Source of the DNA: Flammeovirgaceae bacterium 311
GTDB taxonomy: Bacteria > Bacteroidota > Bacteroidia > Cytophagales > Cyclobacteriaceae
Reading direction: 5' to 3'
Length of the DNA: 64,000 bases
NCBI GenBank assembly: GCA_000597885.1
Contig: CP004371.1
Coordinates: 2,248,501 to 2,312,500, forward strand
Under the pieces are notes generated by a model. That model worked only from the letters and a program-made list of their open reading frames with translations, ran no database searches and was not told the origin of the DNA. Below are positions 1 to 8,957 of this stretch, one piece after another. The position numbers and the translations under genes are program-made. The first letter of the stretch is position 1; each line of letters starts with the position of its first letter.

Positions 1-100
1 CACGGGTAGAGGTTCCTCCCCTGCCAGATCCGGTACCGCGACCAATGCGCTTTTCGGATTTTACTGCACCTTCTGCAGGCTTAAGTGTATGTAATTTCAT
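1..100 (-). CDS. rplO: 50S ribosomal protein L15, N-terminal part (cut by window edge)
   Basis: The first 33 codons of L15 are visible, reading [18 protein letters not shown] and then the Gly/Arg-rich stretch [14 protein letters not shown] that is typical of the L15 N-terminus, which threads into 23S rRNA. The rest lies before base 1. The ATG is one base beyond the L30 stop codon, as expected for the last genes of the spc operon. An AAGGAGG lies six bases before the start codon, which is rare in this window. Confidence 0.95.
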   Translation of the reverse strand, partial: MKLHTLKPAEGAVKSEKRIGRGTGSGRGGTSTR

Positions 101-101
101 C

Positions 102-281
102 TTATGCCTCCTTATAGCTAACTAGGTGTTGAACTTTTTTTATCATCCCTAAGATCTGCGGAGTACCTTCGTGCTCTACAGTCTGGTTCATTTTCTTTAA
201 GCCCAGTGCCTGCATCGTTGCTTTTTGCTTTGCAGGACGCTTAATGGTGCTCTTAACTTTGGTAATGATCAGTTTTGCCAT
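102..281 (-). CDS. rpmD: 50S ribosomal protein L30
   Basis: A 59-residue protein beginning [13 protein letters not shown], with the short L30 fold and the internal [15 protein letters not shown] segment. L30 is a peripheral large-subunit protein that binds 23S rRNA. A longer open frame extends upstream into the S5 gene, but the MAKL start matches the family's usual length and sits four bases after the S5 stop. Its stop is followed by the L15 start after one base. Position between rpsE and rplO is canonical for the spc operon. Confidence 0.95.
   Translation of the reverse strand: MAKLIITKVKSTIKRPAKQKATMQALGLKKMNQTVEHEGTPQILGMIKKVQHLVSYKEA
107..113 (-). promoter_or_regulatory. Shine-Dalgarno-like AAGGAGG before L15
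   Basis: On the minus strand AAGGAGG precedes the L15 ATG with a six-base spacer. The other ribosomal protein starts I inspected have no such motif. The bases also encode the last L30 codons (Lys-Glu-Ala), so the match could be a coding coincidence. Confidence 0.4.
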
Positions 282-285
282 GACA

Positions 286-804
286 TTAACCATTAAATAC
301 TTTAGACATCGGAATTCCTCTTTGCATGGATACTGCATGAGCATCACGCATGTTGGTTAGTGCATCAAAAGTAGCCTTTACCACGTTGTGTGGGTTAGAC
401 GATCCTTTTGATTTTGCAAGTACGTTATGTACACCGGCACTTTCGAACACGGCACGCATAGCACCACCTGCAATTACACCTGTACCGGCTGCTGCTGGCT
501 TAACCAGAACAAAACCACCACTGTATTTACCCTCCTGTGTGTGAGGTACAGTACCATTTATGATTGGTACACGGATCAGGTTCTTTTTAGCGTCTTCGAT
601 ACCTTTCACAATAGCATCGGTTACTTCGTTGGCTTTACCCAGACCGTAACCTACTACGCCCTGTCCATCACCAACTACTACGATCGCTGCAAAGCTGAAA
701 CGACGTCCGCCTTTCACAACTTTGGCAACTCTATTGATAGCGACAACCTTCTCTTTCAGATCGATTTCGCTGGCCTTTACTGTTTTTACTGTTGCTTGAG
801 CCAT
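286..804 (-). CDS. rpsE: 30S ribosomal protein S5
   Basis: A 172-residue S5. The N-terminal double-stranded RNA-binding-like domain carries [19 protein letters not shown] and [14 protein letters not shown], and the C-terminal domain contains [23 protein letters not shown]5 sits at the mRNA entry side of the small subunit and influences decoding accuracy. It follows rplR by seven bases and precedes rpmD by four, so translation is probably coupled. Length and motifs are ordinary for Bacteroidetes. Confidence 0.98.
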   Translation of the reverse strand: MAQATVKTVKASEIDLKEKVVAINRVAKVVKGGRRFSFAAIVVVGDGQGVVGYGLGKANEVTDAIVKGIEDAKKNLIRVPIINGTVPHTQEGKYSGGFVLVKPAAAGTGVIAGGAMRAVFESAGVHNVLAKSKGSSNPHNVVKATFDALTNMRDAHAVSMQRGIPMSKVFNG

Positions 805-811
805 GATGCTA

Positions 812-1162
812 TTAGAAGTTTAAACCACCTTCACGGGCGCCGTCTGCCAGCGCTTTCACCTGTCCGTGGTATTTATATCCGTTACGGTCAAATACTACTG
901 CTGATACACCAGCTACTTTTGCTTTCTCTGCCAGTTTGGAACCAACGGTTTTAGCAGTAGAGATGGTTGCATTTACAGTTTCCAGATCTTTGCTGGAGGC
1001 TGAAGCAATAGTATGACCTTTCAAATCATCTATCAGTTGAGCGTATATGCTGCGGTTGCTCTTGAATACTGAAAGTCTGGGACGCTCTGCAGTTCCGCTG
1101 ATTTTCTTACGGATGCCTTTCTTGATGCGGTCCCTGCTGTTTAAACGAATGTTCTTACTCAT
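812..1162 (-). CDS. rplR: 50S ribosomal protein L18
   Basis: A 116-residue L18. The basic N-terminus ([24 protein letters not shown]) is the 5S rRNA-binding part, and the C-terminus ends in the family signature [21 protein letters not shown]-like block. L18 brings 5S rRNA into the central protuberance together with L5. The gene lies between rplF and rpsE with gaps of four and seven bases. No Shine-Dalgarno is seen; the bases before ATG are A-rich. Confidence 0.98.
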   Translation of the reverse strand: MSKNIRLNSRDRIKKGIRKKISGTAERPRLSVFKSNRSIYAQLIDDLKGHTIASASSKDLETVNATISTAKTVGSKLAEKAKVAGVSAVVFDRNGYKYHGQVKALADGAREGGLNF

Positions 1163-1166
1163 TTAC

Positions 1167-1721
1167 TTATTTTTTAGAAGCAGACTTACCAGCTTTCCTT
1201 CTTACAAATTCACCAACAAAGCGAATACCTTTGCCTTTATAAGGCTCAACCTTACGTATCGACTTGATCTTCGCAGCAATCTGACCAATCAGTTGCTTGT
1301 CAATTCCTTCCAGAGTCACCAGGGGGTTTTTACCTTTTGGAGTCTCTGCAGAAACCTTAACCTCATCGGGTACTGCTAAGAAGATGCTGTGTGAATAACC
1401 AACGTTCAATTCAAGAACATTACCTTGTACAGCTGCTTTATAACCTACACCTACTAATTCGAGCTCTTTTTTGTAACCCTGGCTAACACCAACAACCATG
1501 TTATTGATGAGGGCACGGTAAAGACCATGTAGGGCTTTATGACGCTTCTGTTCAGTAGGACGCTCTACTAAAAGCGTACCATCTTCCTGAGATAGCGTGA
1601 AATCTTGATCTATTTGTTGAGCCAGCGCTCCTTTAGGACCTTTAACAGTCACTAAGTTTTTGTCAACTTTGATGTCGACACCGCTGGGTATGCTTATGGG
1701 TTTTTTACCAACTCTTGACAT
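1167..1721 (-). CDS. rplF: 50S ribosomal protein L6
   Basis: A 184-residue L6 with the two tandem L6 folds. It starts MSRVGKKPISIPSGVD and carries the C-terminal signature EPYKGKGIRFVGEFVRRKAGK, which contacts 23S rRNA near the sarcin-ricin loop, the binding site of the translational GTPases. It follows rpsH after nine bases and precedes rplR after four in the spc-type cluster. Length matches the family. Confidence 0.98.
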   Translation of the reverse strand: MSRVGKKPISIPSGVDIKVDKNLVTVKGPKGALAQQIDQDFTLSQEDGTLLVERPTEQKRHKALHGLYRALINNMVVGVSQGYKKELELVGVGYKAAVQGNVLELNVGYSHSIFLAVPDEVKVSAETPKGKNPLVTLEGIDKQLIGQIAAKIKSIRKVEPYKGKGIRFVGEFVRRKAGKSASKK

Positions 1722-1730
1722 ATAGCGATC

Positions 1731-2126
1731 TTAGTAAACGTAACATAAAACTTCGCCGCCAATATTCTGCTGGCGAGCTTCCTTATCTGTCATTACTCCA
1801 TGAGATGTAGACACGATGGCTACACCCATTCCATTCAGTACACGAGGTAATGCATCTGCTTTTGCGTATTTACGCAAACCAGGTTTACTAATTCTTTCCA
1901 GCTTAACGATCGCTGATGTTTTAGTAACCGGATTATACTTAAGGGCAACCTTAATGATACCGCCTACCTGGGCTTCATCATCAAACTTGTAACTTTGGAT
2001 ATACCCTTTTTCGTATAATACCTTAGTTATCTCTTTCTTGATGTTGGAAGCAGGGATTTCCACCACTCTGTGGTTGGCCTTAATGGCATTTCTCAGCCTT
2101 GTCAGGTAATCTGCTATAGGATCCAT
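1731..2126 (-). CDS. rpsH: 30S ribosomal protein S8
   Basis: A 131-residue S8 that starts MDPIADYLTRLRNA and ends with the conserved GVMTDKEARQQNIGGEVLCYVY-type block (SxxTSHGVM motif). S8 is a primary 16S rRNA-binding protein of the central domain; in E. coli it also represses the spc operon by binding its mRNA near L5. Whether that control exists here cannot be seen. An 84-base gap separates it from rpsN, one of the longer gaps in the cluster. Confidence 0.98.
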   Translation of the reverse strand: MDPIADYLTRLRNAIKANHRVVEIPASNIKKEITKVLYEKGYIQSYKFDDEAQVGGIIKVALKYNPVTKTSAIVKLERISKPGLRKYAKADALPRVLNGMGVAIVSTSHGVMTDKEARQQNIGGEVLCYVY

Positions 2127-2210
2127 TTATATAATATGATTTTCTTACATGCCGTAATGGCCTGCAAAAGTAGTGTTTTTTTTCTAAATATAAAATCTTT
2201 CTTACAGTAA

Positions 2211-2480
2211 TTACCAGCTAGCTTTTGTAACACCAGGTATTTTACCATCAGAAGCCATTTCACGGAATGTTACGCGTGAAATTCCAAATTTGCGCATATA
2301 CCCTCTTGGGCGGCCGGTCAACTTGCAGCGGTTATGCAAACGTACAGGCGAGGCATTTTTTGGCAACTTGTCCAGGGCCTCGTAATCGCCTGCAGCTTTC
2401 AGGGCTGCACGCTTCTCTGCATATTTGGCTACAGTAGCAGCTCTTTTGCGCTCTCTGGCTTTAACTGATTCTTTTGCCAT
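2211..2480 (-). CDS. rpsN: 30S ribosomal protein S14, zinc-free type
   Basis: An 89-residue S14 with the [20 protein letters not shown] core and the [22 protein letters not shown]-type C-terminus. Only one Cys is present, so the CxxC zinc ribbon of the short S14 paralogue is absent and this is the long zinc-independent form. It belongs to the head of the small subunit. It follows rplE by two bases and is followed by an 84-base gap before rpsH. Confidence 0.97.
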   Translation of the reverse strand: MAKESVKARERKRAATVAKYAEKRAALKAAGDYEALDKLPKNASPVRLHNRCKLTGRPRGYMRKFGISRVTFREMASDGKIPGVTKASW

Positions 2481-2482
2481 GA

Positions 2483-3037
2483 TTAAGCGTTTTTATTTGT
2501 AAATGGAAGACCAAACTCTTTCAGAAGAGTATAGCATTCTTCGTCAGTATGAGCCGTAGTCACAAAAGTAATATTCATACCTGTGATGCGATTCACTTTG
2601 TCGATGCTGATCTCCGGGAAGATGATTTGTTCTGTAACACCTAAAGTATAGTTACCACGGCCATCGAATCCTTTGCTGTTGATGCCTTTAAAGTCACGTA
2701 CACGTGGCAGTGCAATGGTCATCAAACGGTCCAGGAATTCATACATTCTCTCTCCGCGTAAGGTAACTTTGGCGCCGATAGGCATGCCTTCACGTAGTTT
2801 GAAGTTAGAGATAGAATTTTTAGCCTTGGTAGGAACAGCTTTTTGTCCTGTGATTGTGCTAAGCTCATCGATGCTTACATCAACAAGCTTTTTATCGGCT
2901 ACAGCGGCACCAACACCACGGTTGATGCTGATCTTTACGATTTTTGGCACCTGCATGATCGACTTATAGCCGAACTTCTCTTGCATCGCAGGAACGACCT
3001 CGTTAAGATACTTGTCTTTTAACCTTGTATTAGCCAT
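2483..3037 (-). CDS. rplE: 50S ribosomal protein L5
   Basis: A 184-residue L5. It shows the family core [33 protein letters not shown] and [19 protein letters not shown], followed by the C-terminal block ending in GLPFTNK. L5 binds 5S rRNA and contacts the P-site tRNA in the central protuberance. Its start overlaps the end of rplX by eight bases, and rpsN follows after two, suggesting translational coupling. Confidence 0.98.
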   Translation of the reverse strand: MANTRLKDKYLNEVVPAMQEKFGYKSIMQVPKIVKISINRGVGAAVADKKLVDVSIDELSTITGQKAVPTKAKNSISNFKLREGMPIGAKVTLRGERMYEFLDRLMTIALPRVRDFKGINSKGFDGRGNYTLGVTEQIIFPEISIDKVNRITGMNITFVTTAHTDEECYTLLKEFGLPFTNKNA

Positions 3038-3383
3038 TGGTTATAAATTGTCCGTTTTTCTTTGAATAGCGTTGCAGCTTCCCCTGATCGTTTGCCTTAC
3101 GGCCTATGCGGCTGGCTTCTCCGGAAGCTGGGTCTACAACCATCAGATTACTGATGTGCACAGGGGCTTCACTTTGTGTGATGCCGCCTTCTGGGTTTTG
3201 AGCATTTGGCTTTTGGTGCTTGTGCTTCATGTTCACACCCTCAACAATTGCCTTATTTACGTCGCGCAATACCTCCTGCACTTTGCCGGTCTTACCACGG
3301 TCAGCGCCTGTCAGCACCTTCACGGTATCGCCTGTGCGAATGTGTAGTTTTGTAGTTTTTGATGTAGTTGCTTTCATACCCAT
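3030..3383 (-). CDS. rplX: 50S ribosomal protein L24
   Basis: A 117-residue L24 containing the KOW motif ([22 protein letters not shown]) and the [18 protein letters not shown] block. L24 is an assembly initiator that binds the 5' end of 23S rRNA. The start codon overlaps the rplN stop as TAATG, which supports the MGMKATT start; an internal Met at residue 3 is the alternative. The 3' end overlaps rplE by eight bases. Confidence 0.96.
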   Translation of the reverse strand: MGMKATTSKTTKLHIRTGDTVKVLTGADRGKTGKVQEVLRDVNKAIVEGVNMKHKHQKPNAQNPEGGITQSEAPVHISNLMVVDPASGEASRIGRKANDQGKLQRYSKKNGQFITNG

Positions 3384-3751
3384 TACAATACTTCTGGAGC
3401 CAACGAAACGATTTTCATGAATTGCTTCTCACGCAATTCTCTTGCTACTGGTCCGAAGATACGTGTACCTCTTGGCTCATCCTGGTTGTTCAGGAGTACA
3501 GCGGCATTTTCTTCGAAACGAATATATGATCCATCCTTACGACGGATTTCTTTTTTGGTGCGAACAACAACTGCCTTGCTAACAGTTCCCTTCTTGATAT
3601 TAGAAGCTGGAATTGCAGTTTTAACAGTTACTACTATTTTATCGCCTACAGAAGCATATCTTTTACCGGTACCACCAAGCACACGGATACACATAACTTC
3701 TTTTGCGCCGCTGTTGTCGGCTACTGCGAGTCTTGATTCTTGCTGTATCAT
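3383..3751 (-). CDS. rplN: 50S ribosomal protein L14
   Basis: A 122-residue L14 starting [19 protein letters not shown], with the family signatures [20 protein letters not shown] and [21 protein letters not shown]14 binds 23S rRNA at the intersubunit face and forms bridge contacts with 16S rRNA. It follows rpsQ by two bases, and its stop overlaps the rplX start codon. Length and sequence are typical. Confidence 0.98.
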   Translation of the reverse strand: MIQQESRLAVADNSGAKEVMCIRVLGGTGKRYASVGDKIVVTVKTAIPASNIKKGTVSKAVVVRTKKEIRRKDGSYIRFEENAAVLLNNQDEPRGTRIFGPVARELREKQFMKIVSLAPEVL

Positions 3752-3753
3752 GA

Positions 3754-4011
3754 TTACTTGGCTCTTTCTAAGATTTCAACTAATCGCCAGCGTTTATCTT
3801 TGCTCAGCGGGCGAGTTTCCTGGATCAGAACGGTGTCTCCTATGTTACACTCATTCTTATCGTCGTGGGCTTTGAATTTGGTAGATTTGCCGATGAATTT
3901 ACCGTAGATCTCGTGCTTCACTTTACGTGAAACTTCTACAGTGATGGTTTTTTCCATCTTATTGCTCACCACCTTGCCTACCCGTTCTTTACGTAGATTG
4001 CGAGGCTCCAT
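3754..4011 (-). CDS. rpsQ: 30S ribosomal protein S17
   Basis: An 85-residue OB-fold protein with the S17 hallmarks [18 protein letters not shown] and [22 protein letters not shown]17 is a primary binder of the 16S rRNA 5' domain. It follows rpmC by one base and precedes rplN by two in the canonical S10/spc order L16-L29-S17-L14. Confidence 0.98.
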   Translation of the reverse strand: MEPRNLRKERVGKVVSNKMEKTITVEVSRKVKHEIYGKFIGKSTKFKAHDDKNECNIGDTVLIQETRPLSKDKRWRLVEILERAK

Positions 4012-4012
4012 T

Positions 4013-4207
4013 TTAGTTATTAGTTTCTTTAGCCCTTAATTCAGTTTCGATTCTGGCTATCAGCCTCCGGGAATGCCGGATTTTTGTTGGGTTCTCTATC
4101 GGAGAAATCTCATGAGCAAACTTCAGCTTGGTAAGGCTTTCCCTTTCCGCTGCCAGGCGCTCCTTTAATTCTTCATGCGAGAGTGAACGTATATCTTCTT
4201 TTTTCAT
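4013..4207 (-). CDS. rpmC: 50S ribosomal protein L29
   Basis: A 64-residue two-helix protein reading [21 protein letters not shown] and ending in the [16 protein letters not shown] helix. L29 lies near the peptide exit tunnel, next to L23, where it contributes to the docking site for factors acting on nascent chains. It follows rplP by nine bases and precedes rpsQ by one. Confidence 0.97.
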   Translation of the reverse strand: MKKEDIRSLSHEELKERLAAERESLTKLKFAHEISPIENPTKIRHSRRLIARIETELRAKETNN

Positions 4208-4216
4208 GAACGTGGC

Positions 4217-4636
4217 TTATGCTGCAAAGTCGTTACGTACAATAAATTTCGTTTTAACCGGAAGCTTTTGTGCTGCCAGACGAAGTGATTCCTGAGCCAG
4301 TTCAGAAGTAACTCCTGTAGACTCAAATAAAATCGTACCTGGTTTGATCACAGCTACCCAGTATTCCGGAGCACCTTTACCTTTACCCATCCTTACTTCG
4401 GCAGGCTTCTTGGTAATTGGCTTATCTGGAAAAATCCTGATCCATACGCGACCTTCACGTTTCATGGCACGGGTCATGGCGATACGAGCTGCCTCGATCT
4501 GCCTGGAGGTTATCCAGCCTGCTTCTAACGACTTGATGCCAAAGTTGCCAAATGCCAACGTATGGCCGCGCTGAGCGATGCCTTTAACTCTACCCTTTTG
4601 TTGCTTTCTAAATTTTGTTCTTTTGGGCTGTAACAT
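4217..4636 (-). CDS. rplP: 50S ribosomal protein L16
   Basis: A 139-residue L16 with [16 protein letters not shown] at the N-terminus, [21 protein letters not shown] in the middle and [20 protein letters not shown] near the C-terminal half. L16 helps place the aminoacyl-tRNA in the A site. The gene follows rpsC with a 22-base gap and is followed by rpmC. No anomalies are seen. Confidence 0.98.
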   Translation of the reverse strand: MLQPKRTKFRKQQKGRVKGIAQRGHTLAFGNFGIKSLEAGWITSRQIEAARIAMTRAMKREGRVWIRIFPDKPITKKPAEVRMGKGKGAPEYWVAVIKPGTILFESTGVTSELAQESLRLAAQKLPVKTKFIVRNDFAA

Positions 4637-4658
4637 GTTCGTACAGATTTAATACAGC

Positions 4659-5402
4659 TTATTTTCTTTTCTTTCTATTACGTCCGCCATCTCTTCTTTG
4701 CTTGCCTGGACCGGCAGGACGGCGAGAGTCGCCACCAGAAGGCGCCTGTGCGGCAGCATTTGGAGATAAGTCAGGCTTACCATAGATCTCACCCTTGAAA
4801 ATCCATACTTTGATACCGATCTTACCATATACAGTCTCTGCTTCAGAGATAGCATAATCGATATCGGCACGGAGTGTATGAAGAGGGATACGACCTTCTT
4901 TATATTGCTCTGTACGAGCCATTTCAGCACCACCTAAACGGCCTGAACATTTGATCTTGATACCCTGTGCACCAACACGCATAGCACTAGCTATAGCCTG
5001 CTTCATGGCGCGACGGTAAGAAATACGGGCTTTTAACTGCTGAGCAATTGACTCCCCTACCAGTTGTGAATCGAGCTCCGGACGTTTGATCTCAAAAATG
5101 TTGATTTGAACATCTTTTCCGGTTATTTTCTTCAGCTCTTCACGAAGACGATCCACTTCGGCACCGCCTTTACCAATAACCACACCCGGACGTGCCGTAT
5201 GGATGGTAAGGGTAATGCGCTTGAGTGTGCGCTCAATGATTATCTTTGCAATGCCACCCTTTGGAATACGGGCAACGATATACTTGCGAATGTTATGATC
5301 TTCGACCAGTTTATCGGAAAAGGTTTTGCCACCGTACCAGTTCGAGTCCCAACCTTTGATGATGCCTAATCGGAGACCTATCGGATTAACTTTTTGTCCC
5401 AT
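4659..5402 (-). CDS. rpsC: 30S ribosomal protein S3
   Basis: A 247-residue S3. It starts [15 protein letters not shown], has the KH domain ([21 protein letters not shown], about residues 70-90) and the C-terminal domain with [21 protein letters not shown]3 lines the mRNA entry channel. The C-terminal 30 or so residues are a low-complexity Gly/Pro/Arg/Lys tail ([18 protein letters not shown]) beyond the folded core. It follows rplV by two bases. Confidence 0.98.
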   Translation of the reverse strand: MGQKVNPIGLRLGIIKGWDSNWYGGKTFSDKLVEDHNIRKYIVARIPKGGIAKIIIERTLKRITLTIHTARPGVVIGKGGAEVDRLREELKKITGKDVQINIFEIKRPELDSQLVGESIAQQLKARISYRRAMKQAIASAMRVGAQGIKIKCSGRLGGAEMARTEQYKEGRIPLHTLRADIDYAISEAETVYGKIGIKVWIFKGEIYGKPDLSPNAAAQAPSGGDSRRPAGPGKQRRDGGRNRKKRK

Positions 5403-5404
5403 GA

Positions 5405-5785
5405 TTATTCTGCGCTATTATTATTATCCTCGATCGTCTGACCGTTGCGGCTGGCAACTACCAGCGTTACATGGTTGGAGCGTTTTCTGATCCGGTGAGC
5501 CCTGCCCTGAGGAGCCGGACGTAAACGTTTCAGCATTCTGCCGCTGTCTACCTTGATCTCTTTGATGAACAGGTTAGCATCTTCAAGACGCTCATCTGTA
5601 TGTTTATTCTGCCAGTTAGAAATGGCCGATACCAATAGTTTCTCCAGGCGCTCTGAGCTGTGTTTTGAATCGAACTTCAATACGCTAAGTGCTCTGTCTA
5701 CCGCCATACCGCGAACCATATCAGCTACCAATCGCATTTTGCGTGGAGATGTAGGCACGTTATTCAGCTTTGCTACTGCTTCCAT
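5405..5785 (-). CDS. rplV: 50S ribosomal protein L22
   Basis: A 126-residue L22. The [16 protein letters not shown] block and the C-terminal beta-hairpin region ([24 protein letters not shown]) are clear; the hairpin lines the peptide exit tunnel, where macrolide-resistance changes occur in other species. It follows rpsS by two bases and precedes rpsC by two. Confidence 0.98.
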   Translation of the reverse strand: MEAVAKLNNVPTSPRKMRLVADMVRGMAVDRALSVLKFDSKHSSERLEKLLVSAISNWQNKHTDERLEDANLFIKEIKVDSGRMLKRLRPAPQGRAHRIRKRSNHVTLVVASRNGQTIEDNNNSAE

Positions 5786-5787
5786 AA

Positions 5788-6066
5788 TTATCTCTTGCCT
5801 TTATCTTTTTTAGCTGTGTGACCTCTGAAGTTACGGGTAGGCGCGAATTCGCCCATTTTATGTCCCACCATGTTTTCAGTGATGAAAACAGGAATAAATT
5901 TATTGCCATTGTGAACGGCAAAAGTGTGACCTACGAAGTCCGGAGAAATCATTGAACGGCGAGACCAGGTCTTGATAACAGACTTTTTGCCTCCTTCGTT
6001 TATTTTATCAACTTTCTTTTCCAGCCGGAAATCTATATATGGTCCTTTTTTAAGTGAACGTGACAT
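5788..6066 (-). CDS. rpsS: 30S ribosomal protein S19
   Basis: A 92-residue S19 starting [19 protein letters not shown], with the signature [22 protein letters not shown] and [17 protein letters not shown]19 forms a complex with S13 in the small-subunit head. Its start codon overlaps the rplB stop codon as TAATG, and rplV follows after two bases. Confidence 0.98.
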   Translation of the reverse strand: MSRSLKKGPYIDFRLEKKVDKINEGGKKSVIKTWSRRSMISPDFVGHTFAVHNGNKFIPVFITENMVGHKMGEFAPTRNFRGHTAKKDKGKR

Positions 6067-6890
6067 TATTTCTTCCTTTTGCTAATGATTAAGCCGTTGC
6101 TGTACTTTTTCGGACTTCTGGTTTTCTTACCTTTTGCTATCTGGCCGTTGCGTGAACGGGGGTGACCACCTGATGCACGACCTTCGCCACCACCCATAGG
6201 GTGATCTACCGGGTTCATGGCTACACCACGAACGCGAGGACGACGTCCTAACCAACGCTTACGACCTGCTTTACCAAGGCTTTCGTTCATGTGTGTGCCG
6301 TTAGAAACGGTACCCACAGTGGCAAGACACTCAACCAGCACCTGACGGGTTTCGCCAGAAGGCAACTTTACAGTTGCATATTTACCCTCACGGGCAACGA
6401 GCTGTGCATAGGAGCCTGCACTACGAGCCATTGCGCCACCTTTACCAGGCTTCAGCTCAATGTTATGAACGATGGTACCCAGTGGTATGCTTCTTAGCGG
6501 AAGTGTGTTACCAAGCTCTGGTGCTACGCTTGCGCCACTGATCACTGTTTGTCCAACTGCGATGCCTTCAGGAGCCAGGATATAAGACTTGGTTCCATCT
6601 GCATACCAGATCTGTGCTACACGGGCAGTACGAGTAGGATCATACTCGATTGCTTTAACAGTTGCAGGCACATCGAAGTGAGCACGCTGAAAATCGATAA
6701 CACGAATTTTCTGCTTGTGGCCACCACCGATATGGCGCATGGTGCGACGGCCCTGGTTATTGCGGCCGCCTGATTTATTTTTCGACACCAGCAGTGATTT
6801 TTCCGGCTGATCGCTGGTAATCTCACTAAATGCTGGAGCTATTCTGAAACGCTGACCCGGCGTTACAGGTCTTAGTTTTTTAATTGCCAT
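6066..6890 (-). CDS. rplB: 50S ribosomal protein L2
   Basis: A 274-residue L2. It begins [16 protein letters not shown], contains [20 protein letters not shown] in the OB-like domain and [19 protein letters not shown] near the C-terminus, the segment with the conserved His close to the peptidyl transferase centre. A GTG codon lies directly upstream in frame, but the ATG gives the family's usual MAIKK start. It follows rplW by eleven bases. Confidence 0.98.
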   Translation of the reverse strand: MAIKKLRPVTPGQRFRIAPAFSEITSDQPEKSLLVSKNKSGGRNNQGRRTMRHIGGGHKQKIRVIDFQRAHFDVPATVKAIEYDPTRTARVAQIWYADGTKSYILAPEGIAVGQTVISGASVAPELGNTLPLRSIPLGTIVHNIELKPGKGGAMARSAGSYAQLVAREGKYATVKLPSGETRQVLVECLATVGTVSNGTHMNESLGKAGRKRWLGRRPRVRGVAMNPVDHPMGGGEGRASGGHPRSRNGQIAKGKKTRSPKKYSNGLIISKRKK

Positions 6891-6901
6891 CACTAATCTT
6901 A

Positions 6902-7189
6902 TTAAATGCCGCTATAAAAATCTATTACTTCACCTTCCGCCACAGTTATTATCGCTTTCTTGAAGGAAGGTGTCCGGCCGCTCACTACACCTGTTTTGGT
7001 GTAACGGGATTTTTCTTTTCCGTTGTAACGCATGGTGTTTACTGTCTCCACCGTTACGCCATAGGTTTTCTCTACCGCTTTTGCAATCTCAACTTTGTTA
7101 GCAGTTTTCGCTACTACAAAGCCATACTTGCCTTTTTCGTTCAGGGCAGAGACCTTTTCGGTTACTAGAGGTTTAATCAGCACACTCAT
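6902..7189 (-). CDS. rplW: 50S ribosomal protein L23
   Basis: A 95-residue L23 starting [18 protein letters not shown], with [24 protein letters not shown]23 sits at the tunnel exit and is the docking point for trigger factor and the signal recognition particle. Its start overlaps the rplD stop by four bases (ATGA), a sign of translational coupling. Confidence 0.98.
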   Translation of the reverse strand: MSVLIKPLVTEKVSALNEKGKYGFVVAKTANKVEIAKAVEKTYGVTVETVNTMRYNGKEKSRYTKTGVVSGRTPSFKKAIITVAEGEVIDFYSGI

Positions 7190-7821
7190 GACGCAGAGTT
7201 ATATATTTCTTCCAGTTTTTGAACGGCACCCTCACTAAAAATCAGGGTATCGGCTTTAATAATTTCGTAGGTGTTCAGATTGCCGGCAGTTGTTACCTGG
7301 GCATTCTTGATATTGCGGCTCGACAGCACTACATTCTGATCTACTTCTGCCAGCACCAACAAAGTTTTTTTGTTGTTTAGTGACAGACCATTGAGCAGCT
7401 TCAGATATTCTTTGGTCTTTGGACCCTCGAAGCTTAAGTTTTCCAGAATGCTGATGCTATTATCCTTTGCTTTGTAAGCAAGGGCAGACTGTCTTGCCAG
7501 CTGCTTTACTTTTTTATTCAGCTTAAAGCTATAGTTGCGTGGTCTTGGACCAAAAATACGTCCACCACCACGGAATACCGGCGATTTGATGCTACCTGCA
7601 CGGGCGCCACCAGTACCTTTTTGCTTTTTAATCTTACGGGTAGAACCAGCTACCTCGTTTCTCTCCTTCGATTTATGCGTACCCTGACGTTGGTTAGCCA
7701 AATACTGCTTTACATCCAGGTAGATTGCATGATCGTTCGGCTCAATGCCAAACACTGACTCAGAAAGCGCGATCTTACGCCCTGTGTCTTCTCCAGATTG
7801 TTTTAATACTGCAACTTCCAT
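7186..7821 (-). CDS. rplD: 50S ribosomal protein L4
   Basis: A 211-residue L4 with the extended tunnel loop (RQGTHKSKERNEVAGSTRK, then KGTGGARAGSIKSPVFRGGG) and the Rossmann-like remainder. L4 lines the exit tunnel with L22. In E. coli it also represses the S10 operon; the leader needed for that is not recognisable here. It follows rplC by three bases and overlaps rplW by four. Confidence 0.98.
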   Translation of the reverse strand: MEVAVLKQSGEDTGRKIALSESVFGIEPNDHAIYLDVKQYLANQRQGTHKSKERNEVAGSTRKIKKQKGTGGARAGSIKSPVFRGGGRIFGPRPRNYSFKLNKKVKQLARQSALAYKAKDNSISILENLSFEGPKTKEYLKLLNGLSLNNKKTLLVLAEVDQNVVLSSRNIKNAQVTTAGNLNTYEIIKADTLIFSEGAVQKLEEIYNSAS

Positions 7822-7824
7822 GGT

Positions 7825-8457
7825 TTACTTCTCTAGAATTACGTAAGAATTTTTCGCTCCGGGGATAGAGCCACTTACAAGCAATAGATTTTGCTCTGCA
7901 TAGATCTTAAGGATACGTAAGTTAACCATCTTTACACGATTACCACCTGTTCTGCCGGCCATACGCTGTCCTTTGAATACCCGTGATGGGAAAGAACAGG
8001 CACCAATAGAACCAGGAGCACGCAAACGGTTATGCTGACCATGTGTTGCTTCGCCTACACCGGCAAATCCATGACGCTTCACAACGCCTTGAAAACCTTT
8101 ACCTTTTGAGGTACCAATTGCATCAACGAAATCACCTTCGATGAATACCTCCCCTGCTTTGATGATGTTACCCAGGGATACACCACCTTCAAACTCTACT
8201 CTGAAATCACGAAACTCCACTACCTTTCTCTTTGGTGTGGTATTCGCTCTTGCAAAGTGGCCTGCTAACGCTCTGGTGGTATGCTTTTCTTTCTTCTCAC
8301 CAAAGGCCAACTGAACGGCTGTGTAGCCATCAGTATCTTCATTCTTAACATGCGTTACAACGCACGGACCAGCCTCCACTACTGTGCATGCGACATTTTG
8401 TCCATCGGCACTGTAGATGCTAGTCATCCCGATTTTTTTTCCAATTATCCCAGACAT
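7825..8457 (-). CDS. rplC: 50S ribosomal protein L3
   Basis: A 210-residue L3 starting [19 protein letters not shown], with the central loop [21 protein letters not shown] that reaches toward the peptidyl transferase centre and the block [21 protein letters not shown]. It is the first gene of the long rplC-rplO run. About 63 bases separate its ATG from a TAACTTTG promoter box, so this transcript appears to start here rather than upstream of rpsJ. Confidence 0.98.
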   Translation of the reverse strand: MSGIIGKKIGMTSIYSADGQNVACTVVEAGPCVVTHVKNEDTDGYTAVQLAFGEKKEKHTTRALAGHFARANTTPKRKVVEFRDFRVEFEGGVSLGNIIKAGEVFIEGDFVDAIGTSKGKGFQGVVKRHGFAGVGEATHGQHNRLRAPGSIGACSFPSRVFKGQRMAGRTGGNRVKMVNLRILKIYAEQNLLLVSGSIPGAKNSYVILEK

Positions 8458-8520
8458 CTTCTATGCTGTTAGTTTAGCAGTTGCTTCTTCTTTGCGCAAC
8501 TTACTTTCCATAAAGGACTG

Positions 8521-8551
8521 CAAAGTTAGACAATTTTTTTCTAGATGAAAA
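8521..8551 (-). promoter_or_regulatory. Promoter of the rplC-rplO operon
   Basis: On the minus strand a TTTT element (8548-8551) is followed after 19 bases by TAACTTTG (8521-8528), which fits the Bacteroidetes TTTG-N19-TAnnTTTG promoter. It lies between the S10 terminator and the L3 start and is followed by a leader of about 60 bases that includes GTTGC/GCAAC, a possible small hairpin. Confidence 0.7.
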
Positions 8552-8585
8552 ATGTTGTTGCACTTTTTCTACTTTTCATTACAAC

Positions 8586-8623
8586 AAAAAAGAACCAACT
8601 ACCGTAATCCGGCAGTTGGCTCT
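8586..8623 (-). terminator. Terminator after rpsJ
   Basis: The minus strand reads AGAGCCAACTGCCG, a four-base loop, ACGGTAGTTGGTTCT and then a T-run, a strong intrinsic terminator 23 bases after the S10 stop. It separates the rpsL-rpsJ unit from the rplC unit. Confidence 0.85.
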
Positions 8624-8645
8624 TCAAAGTATTATGTTCTGTTGA

Positions 8646-8951
8646 TCAAACTTTGATCTCAACATCAACACCGCTGGGAAGTTCAAGCTTCATCAGGGCA
8701 TCTACTGTTTTTGCACTGGTAGAATAGATATCTACCAGACGCTTATATGTGCAAAGCTGAAACTGCTCGCGAGCCTTCTTATTCACGTGCGGAGAACGCA
8801 GTACTGTGAATATTTCTTTCTCGGTAGGCAAGGGTATCGGACCACTTACCACAGCTCCGGTTGATTTAACAGCACGTACAATCTTTTCAGATGATTTATC
8901 CACCAGATTGTGGTCGTACGACTTTAGTTTTATGCGAATTTTCTGGTTCAT
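8646..8951 (-). CDS. rpsJ: 30S ribosomal protein S10
   Basis: A 101-residue S10 starting [18 protein letters not shown], with [28 protein letters not shown]-type central block. S10 is a head protein of the small subunit and, with NusB, part of the antitermination complex. It follows fusA by six bases, so it is the last gene of the str-type unit rpsL-rpsG-fusA-rpsJ and not the first gene of an S10 operon, since a terminator follows. Confidence 0.98.
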   Translation of the reverse strand: MNQKIRIKLKSYDHNLVDKSSEKIVRAVKSTGAVVSGPIPLPTEKEIFTVLRSPHVNKKAREQFQLCTYKRLVDIYSTSAKTVDALMKLELPSGVDVEIKV

Positions 8952-8957
8952 ACCAAT

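Noticed and set aside
427-954. 175-codon plus-strand ORF
   Set aside because: Antisense to rpsE and rplR, with Cys/Tyr/Ser-rich composition typical of shadow frames.
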